From Benzoatithermus sp963720725 (GTDB lineage: Bacteria; Pseudomonadota; Alphaproteobacteria; Geminicoccales; Geminicoccaceae), in the NCBI GenBank assembly GCA_963720725.1, contig CAVRGN010000006.1:1-64000 (forward strand): a stretch of 64,000 bases of DNA. The letters are read 5' to 3'. Of this stretch, positions 9,819 to 18,298 are shown one piece after another. The position numbers and the translations under genes are program-made. The notes under the pieces are model-generated. The model saw only the letters and a list, made by a program, of their open reading frames with translations, was not told the DNA's origin and ran no database searches. Within the stretch, counting starts at the first letter, position 1. Each line of letters starts with the position of its first letter.

Positions 9819-10287
9819 CTAAGACCCTGCCTTCCAGCTGTGAGTGGCTCGTGGAGCGCTCGCATGGACGCGGCGCGAAACCCTTAATCCTACGCCGGAC
9901 GGCGGAGTTCCGGGCTACCTTGCACGACCACTTCTCCGTGTTCCCCTCGCACCGTTGTGCGCTCCTTTTTCAACTCAAAGACGACCGGCTGGCGCTATCG
10001 TCGAACTTGTCAAAGCGTGAGGTTTTACTCGCGCTTGACTTTTGCACTTCAATTGCCGGTCGATCGAGAACTGACCGGCGAGAGTGCCGGTGTGTCGTTG
10101 GAGACTAGATGGCACCCCGGAGGCTGGCAAGAGGATCGAAGGGTGAACGACGAATTTTGCGCAATGGTTGAGAACAATGCGCCGTCCCAGCCACGCTCGG
10201 CGGGACCCAGACACCAAAAGCGCCGGCCGCGATTGCGACCGACGCGATAAACAGCAAACCGTAATTTAGGTTCCCGACCCGGACGGG
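9819..10287. other. Intergenic region upstream of dnaA
   Basis: Between rpsT and dnaA are about 470 bases with no credible gene. I looked for DnaA boxes (TTATCCACA and near matches) and saw none, so nothing here supports an origin. A TTGACA hexamer on the minus strand (10014-10009) could be the -35 of a dnaA promoter, but no good -10 follows at the normal spacing. Small open frames in the stretch lack recognisable protein character. Confidence 0.5.
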
Positions 10288-10290
10288 TCA
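10275..10290 (-). terminator. Weak hairpin at the rpsT stop
   Basis: The inverted repeat GACCC-GTCC-GGGTC begins in the rpsT stop codon on the minus strand. It lacks a clear U-tract, so it is only a candidate terminator or 3' processing stem. Confidence 0.3.
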
Positions 10291-10569
10291 GGCGGACGCG
10301 GCCGTCGGGGCCATCGCCTTCACCCGCCGCGACAGGCGCGAAATCTTGCGCGAGGCGGTATTGATGTGCAGGACGCCCTTGGAGATGCCGCGGCGCAGTT
10401 CCGGTTCGGCCTCGCGGAAGGCCGCCTGCGCCAGCGACGGATCGCCCTTGGCCAATGCGTCCTCGACCTTGCGGACGAACGTCTTGATCCGGCTCATCCG
10501 GCTGCGGTTCACCGCCGTACGCTTCTCCGTCTGGCGAATCCGCTTTTTCGCGGAACGATGATGCGCCAC
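10288..10569 (-). CDS. rpsT: 30S ribosomal protein S20
   Basis: A 93-residue basic protein starting MAHHRSAKKRIRQTEKR, the classic S20 N-terminus, with NRSRMSRIKTFVRKVEDAL in the first helix and HINTASRKISRLSRRVKAM at the end. S20 binds 16S rRNA early in 30S assembly. Lying immediately upstream of dnaA is the usual alphaproteobacterial arrangement. Confidence 0.97.
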   Translation of the reverse strand: MAHHRSAKKRIRQTEKRTAVNRSRMSRIKTFVRKVEDALAKGDPSLAQAAFREAEPELRRGISKGVLHINTASRKISRLSRRVKAMAPTAASA

Positions 10570-10639
10570 TACGACCTCTCATGGAATGTGCGAGCGCGCC
10601 CTATAGCGGCGCGGACCGGCTTCGTCAACGCGAACCGGC

Positions 10640-11419
10640 TCAACGGTGGGTGAAGTGCGGCTCGCGCTTCTCGACGAAGGCACTCATGCCCTCGCGACGG
10701 TCGTCGGTGGCGAAGGTGGCGTAGAACAATCGCCGCTCGGCCTTGATGCCCTCGGCCAGCGTGGTCTCGTAGGCCACGTTCACGGCGTCCTTGGCCATGG
10801 CCACGACCACCCGGGACTTGGCGGCGATCGCCTCGCCGGTCTTCAGCGCCTCGGCCAGCAGATCGGCCACGGGCACAATCCTGGCCACCAGTCCGGAACG
10901 CTCGGCCTCGCCGGCATCCATCATGCGCCCGGTCAGCACCAGGTCCATGGCCTTGGCCTTGCCGATCGCCCTGGTCAACCGCTGCGTGCCACCGGCGCCG
11001 GGAATGGTGCCAAGGTTGATCTCGGGCTGGCCGAACTTCGCATTGTCCGCGGCGAGGATCAGGTCGCACATCATGGCGAGCTCGCACCCGCCGCCGAGGG
11101 CGTAGCCCGCGACGGCTGCGATCACCGGCTTGCGATGGGCGGCGATGCGCTGCCACGGCGCGATGAAGTCCGAGCCGTTGGCGGACGCGAAGTCGCGGTC
11201 CAACATCTGCTTGATGTCGGCCCCGGCGGCGAACGCCTTCTCCGAGCCGGTGATCACGACCGCCCCCACCGCATCGTCCCGGTCGAACGCGTCCAGGGCC
11301 GCGTCGACCTCGGCGATCAGCTGGTCGTTCAACGCATTCAGCGCCTTGGGGCGGTTGAGGGTGATCAGGCCGACCTTGCCGCGCCGCTCCACCAGAACCG
11401 TCTCGTAAGCCATGGCCAT
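10640..11419 (-). CDS. Enoyl-CoA hydratase (crotonase)
   Basis: A 259-residue crotonase-fold enzyme that hydrates trans-2-enoyl-CoA in beta-oxidation. The oxyanion-hole segments KAFAAGADIKQM and YALGGGCELAMMCD are present, and both catalytic glutamates are there: one in GGGCELAM, the other in GQPEINLGTIPGAGGTQR. The sequence is close to mitochondrial short-chain enoyl-CoA hydratase. It lies between mutM and rpsT on the same strand, a placement seen in related genomes. Confidence 0.93.
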   Translation of the reverse strand: MAMAYETVLVERRGKVGLITLNRPKALNALNDQLIAEVDAALDAFDRDDAVGAVVITGSEKAFAAGADIKQMLDRDFASANGSDFIAPWQRIAAHRKPVIAAVAGYALGGGCELAMMCDLILAADNAKFGQPEINLGTIPGAGGTQRLTRAIGKAKAMDLVLTGRMMDAGEAERSGLVARIVPVADLLAEALKTGEAIAAKSRVVVAMAKDAVNVAYETTLAEGIKAERRLFYATFATDDRREGMSAFVEKREPHFTHR

Positions 11420-11493
11420 CGTTCTCCATCCCAGCCTCGGCGCGGGTTAGACACCGGACCTTGCCCGGTCGTCCAGCGGCCAATCGCCGCCGC

Positions 11494-12309
11494 TCAGCGC
11501 TGGCAGATCGCGCAGAAGAAGGTGGCTCGGGCGCCGTGCACGGCGCGGCCGATCGGACCGCCACAGTTCAAGCAGGGCTCGCCGGCGCGGTCGTAGACCC
11601 GGAAATTGCGTTGGAAGTTGCCGAGCTCGCCGTTGGACTGGACATAGTCGCGCAAGGAGGAGCCGCCGGCCAGGATCGCCTCGCGCAGAACCCGGCGGAT
11701 GCTGTGCGCGAGCCGCTGCGCTTCCGCCGGCGCGAGGCCTCCGGCCGCTCGCGAGGGGCCGAGGCGGGCCCGAAACAGGCTCTCGCTGGCGTAGATGTTG
11801 CCGACGCCCACCACCAGGCGCTGGTCCATCAGTGCGACCTTGAGGGCGGTGCGGCGGCCGGCCAGCGCCGCGCCGAGGCTGCGGCCGCCGAAGCCGGGAT
11901 CGAGCGGCTCGAGGCCCAGATGGGCGAGCCAGCGATGCTCGTCCAGCCGCTCGGCCGGCCACAGGTCCACCATGCCGAAGCGGCGCGGATCGACGAAGCG
12001 GAGCAGGGTGCCGTCGTCGAAGGTGAAGGTCAGATGCTCGTGCGGGCCGCAGGGCTCGCCGTCGAACAGCAGCCGGCCGGACATGCCCAGATGCAGGAGC
12101 AGCACGGCACCGTCGTCCAGGAAGCACTCGATATACTTGGCCCGGCGCGCGAAGCGCACCAGCGTCCGGCCCACGAGGCGCTGGCCCAGCCGCTCGGGCA
12201 GGGGGAACCGGATGTCGGCACGCCGCTGCACCAGCCCCGCCACGCTGCGGCCGGCCAGCCGCGCCGCCAGGGCGCGCATGGTGGTCTCGACCTCGGGCAG
12301 CTCCGGCAT
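11494..12309 (-). CDS. mutM: Formamidopyrimidine-DNA glycosylase
   Basis: A 271-residue bifunctional glycosylase/lyase removing 8-oxoguanine. The N-terminus MPELPEVET supplies the catalytic Pro (after Met removal) and Glu. The H2TH region includes VGVGNIYASESLFRA, and the C-terminal zinc finger is intact: C-x2-C in CLNCGG and C-x2-C in FFCAICQR. It is divergent from ubiE with about 70 bases between them. Confidence 0.97.
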   Translation of the reverse strand: MPELPEVETTMRALAARLAGRSVAGLVQRRADIRFPLPERLGQRLVGRTLVRFARRAKYIECFLDDGAVLLLHLGMSGRLLFDGEPCGPHEHLTFTFDDGTLLRFVDPRRFGMVDLWPAERLDEHRWLAHLGLEPLDPGFGGRSLGAALAGRRTALKVALMDQRLVVGVGNIYASESLFRARLGPSRAAGGLAPAEAQRLAHSIRRVLREAILAGGSSLRDYVQSNGELGNFQRNFRVYDRAGEPCLNCGGPIGRAVHGARATFFCAICQR

Positions 12310-12382
12310 CTTGACGCTTCCCGCCGACCGCGCGGTTGCCGGGCTTCGCCCGGCGGCCTAGAAGGCCTGACCCGCAGCCCAG

Positions 12383-13192
12383 ATGAGCGCCGCTTTCTGC
12401 ATGAGCGATGAACGTCCCGCAAGCCCGCTCGATCCCGGTGAGGCCGCCGACCGCCTCGCCCGTTCGTTCGGTTTCGCCGAGGTGACCCCGGACGAGAAGG
12501 CCGATCGGGTCCGCGACGTGTTCCGACGGGTGGCTCAGCGCTACGACCTGATGAACGATCTGATGAGCGGCGGCATCCATCGGCTGTGGAAGGAGGCGCT
12601 GCTGGATTGGCTGGCGCCGCGCCCGGGCATGCATCTGCTCGACCTCGCCGGCGGCACCGGCGACGTCGCCATGCGCTTTCTGGAACGGATCGACGGACGG
12701 GCGCGGGTGACGCTCGCCGACATCAACGACGCGATGCTGGGCGTCGGCCGCGACCGGGCGCTCGACGCGGGCTGGCTGGTCGAGATCGACTGGCTCGCCG
12801 CCGACGCCATGGCGCTGCCGTTTCCCGACCGCAGCTTCGACGCGGTCACCATCGCCTTCGGCATCCGCAACGTGACCCGGATCGAGCTGGCGCTGGCCGA
12901 GGCGCGGCGCGTGTTGCGGCCGGGCGGGCGGTTCCTGTGCCTGGAATTCTCCAAGGTCGTGCTGCCGAGCTTGGGGCAGCTCTACGACGCCTATTCCTTC
13001 AACGTGGTCCCCTTGCTCGGGCGCTTCGTGGCCAAGGACGAGGCGAGCTACCGCTATCTGGTCGAGAGCATCCGCAAGTTCCCCGATCAGCCGGCGTTCG
13101 CCAGCCTGATGAAGGCGGCCGGGCTCGAGCAGGTGCGCTATCGCAACCTGTCGGGCGGCATCGCGGCGATCCACTCCGGCTGGCGGCTGTGA
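12383..13192 (+). CDS. ubiE: Ubiquinone/menaquinone C-methyltransferase UbiE
   Basis: A 269-residue SAM-dependent methyltransferase of ubiquinone synthesis. SAM-binding motif I is LDLAGGTGDVAMRFLERI, and the UbiE signatures YDLMNDLMSGGIHRLWK and FGIRNVTRIELALAE are clear, as is the C-terminal GGIAAIHSGWRL. A start at 12401 (MSDERPAS) is an alternative to the ATG at 12383. Followed by ubiB after 25 bases, the normal alphaproteobacterial pairing. Confidence 0.95.
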   Translation: MSAAFCMSDERPASPLDPGEAADRLARSFGFAEVTPDEKADRVRDVFRRVAQRYDLMNDLMSGGIHRLWKEALLDWLAPRPGMHLLDLAGGTGDVAMRFLERIDGRARVTLADINDAMLGVGRDRALDAGWLVEIDWLAADAMALPFPDRSFDAVTIAFGIRNVTRIELALAEARRVLRPGGRFLCLEFSKVVLPSLGQLYDAYSFNVVPLLGRFVAKDEASYRYLVESIRKFPDQPAFASLMKAAGLEQVRYRNLSGGIAAIHSGWRL

Positions 13193-13217
13193 GCCTCATC
13201 GGCCGCAAGCCGCGCTG

Positions 13218-14726
13218 ATGCTGCGCGATCTGCGCAACGGGGCGCGGGTGATCGCGACCGCCCGGTGCCTCGCGCGGCACAACGCCCTGTTCCCGATGGA
13301 CCTGCTGCCGGTGCCCGCCGCCCTGCGCTGGCTGGCCGAGCGGATGGCGAACCGGCACGCGCAAGGCCGGCCGGGCGAGCGGCTGGCCAAGGCGCTGCAG
13401 GAACTCGGTCCCGCCTTCATCAAGCTGGGCCAGTCGCTTTCGGTCCGCGCGGACCTCCTGGGCGAGGCGATCGCCCACGACCTGTCGGACCTCCAGGACC
13501 GGTTGCCTTCGTTCCCCTCCGCCGAGGCCAGGGCGACGGTCGAGGCCGAGCTCGAGCGTCCCGTCACCGCCTTGTTCGCCGTCTTCGAGGACCGGCCGGT
13601 GGCCGCGGCCTCGATCTCGCAGGTCCACTTCGCGGTCACCCCCGAGGGCGAGGAGGTCGCGGTCAAGATCCTCCGGCCCGGGATCGAGGCCGCGATCGAG
13701 CGCGACCTGGACTTCATGCTCTGGCTCGCGGAATGGGCCGAACGGGTGCGTCCCGCATTGCGGCGCTACCGGCCCGTGGATTCGGTGAAGATGCTCGCCT
13801 CCACCACCCGGCGCGAGATGGATTTGCGGCTGGAGGCCGCGGCGGCGGCCGAGTTCCGCCAGAACTGCGCCGAGGACGAGGGCTTCAAGGTGCCCCGCGT
13901 CGACTGGGTGCGCACCGGCCGGCGGGTGGCGACCTTCGAGCGCGTGTCCGGCCTGCCGGCCGACGAGCGCGAGCGGCTGATCGCGCACGGCCACGATCCC
14001 GACGCGATCCTGGCCCAGTCGGCCGTCGTCTTCTTCAACCAGGTGTTCCGCGACGGCTTCTTCCACGCCGACATGCACCCCGGCAACATGCTGATCGACG
14101 AGGAGGGCCGGATCGTGGCCCTGGATTTCGGCATCATGGGCCGGATCGACCTCGCCACGCGCCGGCATCTGGCCGAGATCCTGGTGGGGTTCCTCAGCCG
14201 GGACTACCGCCGGGTCGCCGCCGTGTTCTTCTCGGCCGGCTTCGTCCCCGCCCACCAGGACCAGGCGTCCTTCCAGCAGGCCTGCCGTGCCATCGGCGAG
14301 CCGATCCTCGACCTGCCGCTGAACGAGATCTCCATCGGGCGACTGCTCGGCCAGCTGCTGACGGTGGCCGAACAGTTCGAGATGGAGCAGCAGCCGCAGC
14401 TGGTGCTGCTGCAGAAGACCATGGCGGTCTCCGAGGGGGTCGGCCGGGCCCTGAATCCCAAGGTGAACATCTGGCAGGTGGCGCAGCCCTTGGTGGAGGC
14501 ATGGATCCGCGAGAACCTGGGGCCCGAGGCGCAGGTCCGGCAACTCGTCGGCGAGGGCGTGACGCTGCTGCGGGCCCTGCCCGGACTGGTCGCCCGGCTC
14601 GAACGAGCCGGCGTCGAGGCAGATCGCCAGGGCATCCGAATCGTACGCGACAGGGACCGGGGCTGGCGCTGGCTGGCCCCCCTCCTGGCCTTGCTGACGG
14701 GTCTGGTGGCGGGCAGCCTGCTCTAG
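13218..14726 (+). CDS. ubiB: Ubiquinone biosynthesis kinase-like protein UbiB
   Basis: A 502-residue ABC1/ADCK-family protein needed for aerobic ubiquinone synthesis. The family KxGQ motif appears as AFIKLGQSLSVRADLLG; the nucleotide-loop variant PVAAASISQVHFA, the catalytic HADMHPGNMLID and the metal-binding LDFGIMGRID follow. A hydrophobic C-terminal segment (WRWLAPLLALLTGLVAGSLL) is probably the membrane anchor. In relatives ubiB is normally followed by coaBC; here Ku and LigD lie between them. Confidence 0.95.
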   Translation: MLRDLRNGARVIATARCLARHNALFPMDLLPVPAALRWLAERMANRHAQGRPGERLAKALQELGPAFIKLGQSLSVRADLLGEAIAHDLSDLQDRLPSFPSAEARATVEAELERPVTALFAVFEDRPVAAASISQVHFAVTPEGEEVAVKILRPGIEAAIERDLDFMLWLAEWAERVRPALRRYRPVDSVKMLASTTRREMDLRLEAAAAAEFRQNCAEDEGFKVPRVDWVRTGRRVATFERVSGLPADERERLIAHGHDPDAILAQSAVVFFNQVFRDGFFHADMHPGNMLIDEEGRIVALDFGIMGRIDLATRRHLAEILVGFLSRDYRRVAAVFFSAGFVPAHQDQASFQQACRAIGEPILDLPLNEISIGRLLGQLLTVAEQFEMEQQPQLVLLQKTMAVSEGVGRALNPKVNIWQVAQPLVEAWIRENLGPEAQVRQLVGEGVTLLRALPGLVARLERAGVEADRQGIRIVRDRDRGWRWLAPLLALLTGLVAGSLL

Positions 14727-14883
14727 TCCGCAAAGCGACGATCCACAGGATATCCCCGCCCCGTCCACAGCCTTTACCCAAGTTGTCCGCAAGTCAATCG
14801 AAGCAGAAGCGGAACGAAGGCAAGCTGGACCGGATTGCGTATCGAATGCCCTCCCTTCCGGAGGACAATGGATCGGGTGTGCC

Positions 14884-15792
14884 ATGCCACGTCCCTATTG
14901 GAAGGGTCACGTACGGCTCTCGCTGGTGACCTTCCCCGTCCAACTGCACACCGCGACCGCGAGCCAGGCGCGGGTGCAGTTCCATCAGCTCGACCGCAAG
15001 TCCGGACAGCGGATCCGTTACCAGAAGGTCGTCGCTGACCGGGGCCCGATAGCGAACGAGGACATCGTCAAGGGCTACGAGATCGAGCCCGAGCATTACG
15101 TGGTGGTGGAGCAGGACGAACTCGCCGCCCTGAGGCTGGAGTCCAAGCACACCATCGATCTGGTCCAGTTCGTCGACACTTGCGAGATCGATCCGCTCTA
15201 CTACGAGAAGCCCTATTATGTGGTTCCCGACGGGGACATGGCACAGGAGGCGTACCGCGTAGTGCAGCAGGCTTTACGCGACAGCGGCAAGGTAGCACTG
15301 GGCGAGGTGGTGCTGAGCGGTCGCGAAAGCCTGGTGGCGATCCAGCCCTCGGGCGCGGGGCTGCTGTTGGAAACCCTGCGTGCGTCCGACGAGGTGAAGA
15401 AGGCGGGCAGCTTCTTCGCCGACATCGAGGCAGGCGAGATCGACGACGACCAGCTCCAGCTCGCCACGGAGCTGATCAAGCGCAAGTCGGCGCCCTTCGA
15501 TCCCCGGCGGTTCAAGGACGATTACGAGGCAGCACTGCGCGAGCTGATCGAGGCCAAGGTTAAGCACCACAAGGTGCGCGCGCCGGATGCGGTGCAGCCG
15601 GCCGGCAAGGTGGTCGACCTGATGGAGGCGCTGAAGCGGAGCCTGGGTGCGGAGCAGGCCGGCCGGCGCAAGCCCGCCGCCGAAAGCGGCAAGTCGGCCG
15701 AGGTCCGCAAGCTGCCGAGCAAGACGACGAAGGCCAAGCCCAAGGGGGCGGCGGGTGCCAAGCCGGCCGCGCGCCAGCGCAAGGCGGGCTGA
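14884..15792 (+). CDS. ku: Non-homologous end-joining protein Ku
   Basis: A 302-residue bacterial Ku that encircles broken DNA ends as a homodimer and recruits LigD. The family start PRPYWKGHVRLSLVTFPVQL is at residues 2-21, followed by HYVVVEQDELAAL and YYVVPDGDMAQEAYRVVQQAL. The last 60 residues are a Lys/Ala-rich tail of the kind that binds DNA and LigD. The coding region for that tail overlaps the only available ligD start by about 146 bases. Confidence 0.95.
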   Translation: MPRPYWKGHVRLSLVTFPVQLHTATASQARVQFHQLDRKSGQRIRYQKVVADRGPIANEDIVKGYEIEPEHYVVVEQDELAALRLESKHTIDLVQFVDTCEIDPLYYEKPYYVVPDGDMAQEAYRVVQQALRDSGKVALGEVVLSGRESLVAIQPSGAGLLLETLRASDEVKKAGSFFADIEAGEIDDDQLQLATELIKRKSAPFDPRRFKDDYEAALRELIEAKVKHHKVRAPDAVQPAGKVVDLMEALKRSLGAEQAGRRKPAAESGKSAEVRKLPSKTTKAKPKGAAGAKPAARQRKAG

Positions 15793-18211
15793 GCCTCCCG
15801 CCGCTGGCGCGCTCGAACGTTATCGCGCCAAGCGGAACTTCGCGCGCACGTCGGAGCCGCCCGGTGCTGACGCGCTGGAGGCGGGCCGCCGCTTCGTGGT
15901 GCACAAACACGCCGCCCGGCGCCTGCACTACGATCTGCGCCTGGAGCTGGGCGGGGCCTACAAGAGCTGGGCGGTCACGCGCGGCCCGAGCTTCGATCCC
16001 GGGGACAAGAGGTTGGCGGTCCACGTCGAGGACCACCCGCTCGATTACGGCACGTTCGAGGGTACCATCCCCGAGGGCGAGTATGGCGGCGGGACCGTCA
16101 TGCTCTGGGACAGCGGCGTCTGGGAGCCCGAGGGCGACGCGGACGAGAACTATGCCGCGGGCCGGCTGAAGTTCCGGCTGCACGGCCAGAAGCTGGGCGG
16201 TGCTTGGATGCTGGTGCGGATCAAGGGCAGGCAGGAGCGGCAGGACCCGTGGCTCCTGATCAAGGAGCGGGACGAGGCCGCGCGGCCCGGCGACCCGTCC
16301 TTGCCCGACGACGACCTCAGCGTGCTGTCGGGACGATCGATGGCCGGAATCGCCGCCGGTGACGCGCCCGAAGCCGGCGTGGCCGGCGGAGATGCGATGC
16401 CGCGCTTCGTGAAGCCGCAGCTCGCCACGCCGGCCGCCGCCCCACCCGCGGGCGACGACTGGCTGTTCGAGATCAAGCATGACGGCTACCGCTGCCAGAT
16501 CCGGCTCTCGGAGGGCGACGCCACCGTGAGCACGCGAGGCGCCCACGATTGGAGTGCGCGCTTCCCCGGCATCGTCGCCGCGGCCGGTAAGCTGCCTGCG
16601 CGCTCGGCCCTGCTCGACGGTGAAGCGGTGGTGCTGGGGAAAGGTGGGAGCAGCGATTTTGCGGCGCTGCGCAAGGCTCTGGAGGGTGGTGGCGACGGGA
16701 TCGTCTGCTATGCCTTCGATCTTCTCTTTCACGATGGCGCCGACCTGCGCGCCCGACCCCTGAGCGAGCGCAAGCGCGAGCTCGCCCGGCTGCTGCGGGG
16801 CTCCGACGTCATCCGCTACAGCGACCATGTGCTGGGTGCCGGCGAGGCCTTGCTCCGCCACGCCTGCGTCCTGGGTGCGGAGGGGCTGATCGCCAAGCGG
16901 GCCGACCGGCCCTACCGCTCCGGTCGCGGCACGGACTGGCTCAAGCTGAAGTGCGTCGCCCGCGAAGAGGTCGTGATCGGCGGCTTCACCGGCATGCGCG
17001 GCGGCAAGCATGGCCTGGGGGCGCTCGCCGTCGGACATTATGAGGGGAAACGCCTGGTCTATGCCGGGCGGGTGGGCACGGGCTGGAACGCCGCGGACGA
17101 GGAGCGGCTGCTCGCGGCGTTGCGGCCACTGTTGCGCGCGACGATGCCGTTCGAGCGCATGCCGTCCGCCATGCGACGCGGCGTGAGATGGGTGGAGCCG
17201 AAGCTGGTGGCGGAGGTCAGCTACCTGGAACGGACACCCGATGGGATGCTGCGGCATGCGAGCTGGTTGGGGATGCGCGAGGACAAGGACGTGGCCTCGG
17301 TGCGGCAGGAGGTGACCGGCGTGCCGAACGCACCGGAGCGTGTGGGCCGGGTGCGGCTCAGCCATCCCGAGCGCATCGTCCTCGCCGAGCCGCCCACGAC
17401 CAAAGGCGAGGTCTGGGCCTACTACCACGCGATGGCGGAACGGGTCCTGGCCGGGATCGCCAACCGGCCGCTGAGCGTCTTGCGCTGCCCATCGGGTGCG
17501 GCGGGCACCTGCTTCTTCCAACGCCACCTGATGCGGGGCATGCCGAAATCCGTCCGCCCGGTGGCGGCACCGGGCAAGGCGGAAGCCGAGGCGTACTTCG
17601 CCATCGACGACCGGGAAGGGCTGCTCGCGCTGGTCCAGTTCGGCGCCATCGAGCTGCATCCCTGGGGCGTGCGCATCGATCGCCTCGACCGGCCCGACCG
17701 TCTGGTCTTCGATCTCGATCCGGCCGAGGGCCTGGCTTGGCCGCAGGTGGTCGCGGCCGCGGGCGAGTTGCGCGAACGCTTGACGGCGTTGGGGCTGGAG
17801 AGCTTCGCACGCACCACCGGCGGTAAGGGATTGCATCTGGTGGTGCCGATCGAGCGGCGCCACGGTTGGCCGGCGGCGAAGCGGTTCGCAGCCTCGCTGG
17901 CGCGGAGCATGGCCGCCGACAGCCCGCAGCGCTACACGGCTAAGCTCGCCAAGGTGGCGCGCCGGGGGCGGATCTTCATCGACTATCTGCGCAACGAGGA
18001 TGGTGCCACCGCGGTGGCGTCCTACTCTCTCCGCGCAAGGACCGGTGCGACGGTGGCCATGCCGGTGGCATGGGACGAGGTCGACGCCGCGCTGGATCCG
18101 CTGGCGTTCACGATCGCCACGGTGCCAGCACTGGAAGCGGCGCGGCCGGACCCCTGGGCGGGCATCGACGAGGTGCGTCAGCGCCTACCGGCCCAAAAGC
18201 CCAACAACTAA
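15647..18211 (+). CDS. ligD: Multifunctional ATP-dependent DNA ligase LigD
   Basis: An 854-residue end-joining enzyme with domain order phosphoesterase - ligase - polymerase. The phosphoesterase region (about residues 58-215) has VVHKHAARRLHYDLRLEL and EGTIPEGEYGGGTVM. The ligase active-site lysine lies in FEIKHDGYR, with LKLKCVAREEVVIGGFTG later. The primase-polymerase domain (about 560-845) includes FFQRHLMRGMP, VFDLDPAEGLAW and TTGGKGLHLVVPI. The only in-frame start before the phosphoesterase domain is GTG 15647, deep inside ku, producing a 58-residue Arg/Pro-rich lead that looks unlike normal LigD. A frameshifted Ku-LigD product or a non-standard start is therefore possible. Confidence 0.92.
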   Translation: MRSRPAGASPPPKAASRPRSASCRARRRRPSPRGRRVPSRPRASARRAEPPAAGALERYRAKRNFARTSEPPGADALEAGRRFVVHKHAARRLHYDLRLELGGAYKSWAVTRGPSFDPGDKRLAVHVEDHPLDYGTFEGTIPEGEYGGGTVMLWDSGVWEPEGDADENYAAGRLKFRLHGQKLGGAWMLVRIKGRQERQDPWLLIKERDEAARPGDPSLPDDDLSVLSGRSMAGIAAGDAPEAGVAGGDAMPRFVKPQLATPAAAPPAGDDWLFEIKHDGYRCQIRLSEGDATVSTRGAHDWSARFPGIVAAAGKLPARSALLDGEAVVLGKGGSSDFAALRKALEGGGDGIVCYAFDLLFHDGADLRARPLSERKRELARLLRGSDVIRYSDHVLGAGEALLRHACVLGAEGLIAKRADRPYRSGRGTDWLKLKCVAREEVVIGGFTGMRGGKHGLGALAVGHYEGKRLVYAGRVGTGWNAADEERLLAALRPLLRATMPFERMPSAMRRGVRWVEPKLVAEVSYLERTPDGMLRHASWLGMREDKDVASVRQEVTGVPNAPERVGRVRLSHPERIVLAEPPTTKGEVWAYYHAMAERVLAGIANRPLSVLRCPSGAAGTCFFQRHLMRGMPKSVRPVAAPGKAEAEAYFAIDDREGLLALVQFGAIELHPWGVRIDRLDRPDRLVFDLDPAEGLAWPQVVAAAGELRERLTALGLESFARTTGGKGLHLVVPIERRHGWPAAKRFAASLARSMAADSPQRYTAKLAKVARRGRIFIDYLRNEDGATAVASYSLRARTGATVAMPVAWDEVDAALDPLAFTIATVPALEAARPDPWAGIDEVRQRLPAQKPNN

Positions 18212-18298
18212 GCCGCAGATCCTTGCCTTTGCGGACAGGGGGGTCTTGCCTCGACGCAAGCGTACTCCACCTTGTTCCCGTAGATTGCATATGCGGCG

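Noticed and set aside
9819..10287. oriC beside dnaA
   Set aside because: No DnaA boxes or AT-rich unwinding tract were seen, and in many alphaproteobacteria oriC is not next to dnaA.
13000..14885. A long minus-strand frame opposite ubiE-ubiB
   Set aside because: Shadow of the real plus-strand genes; composition is low-complexity His/Gly/Arg/Leu and no family is recognisable.
15560..17863. A 767-codon minus-strand frame opposite ku-ligD
   Set aside because: Shadow of ligD; the plus strand has complete catalytic motifs, this strand has none.
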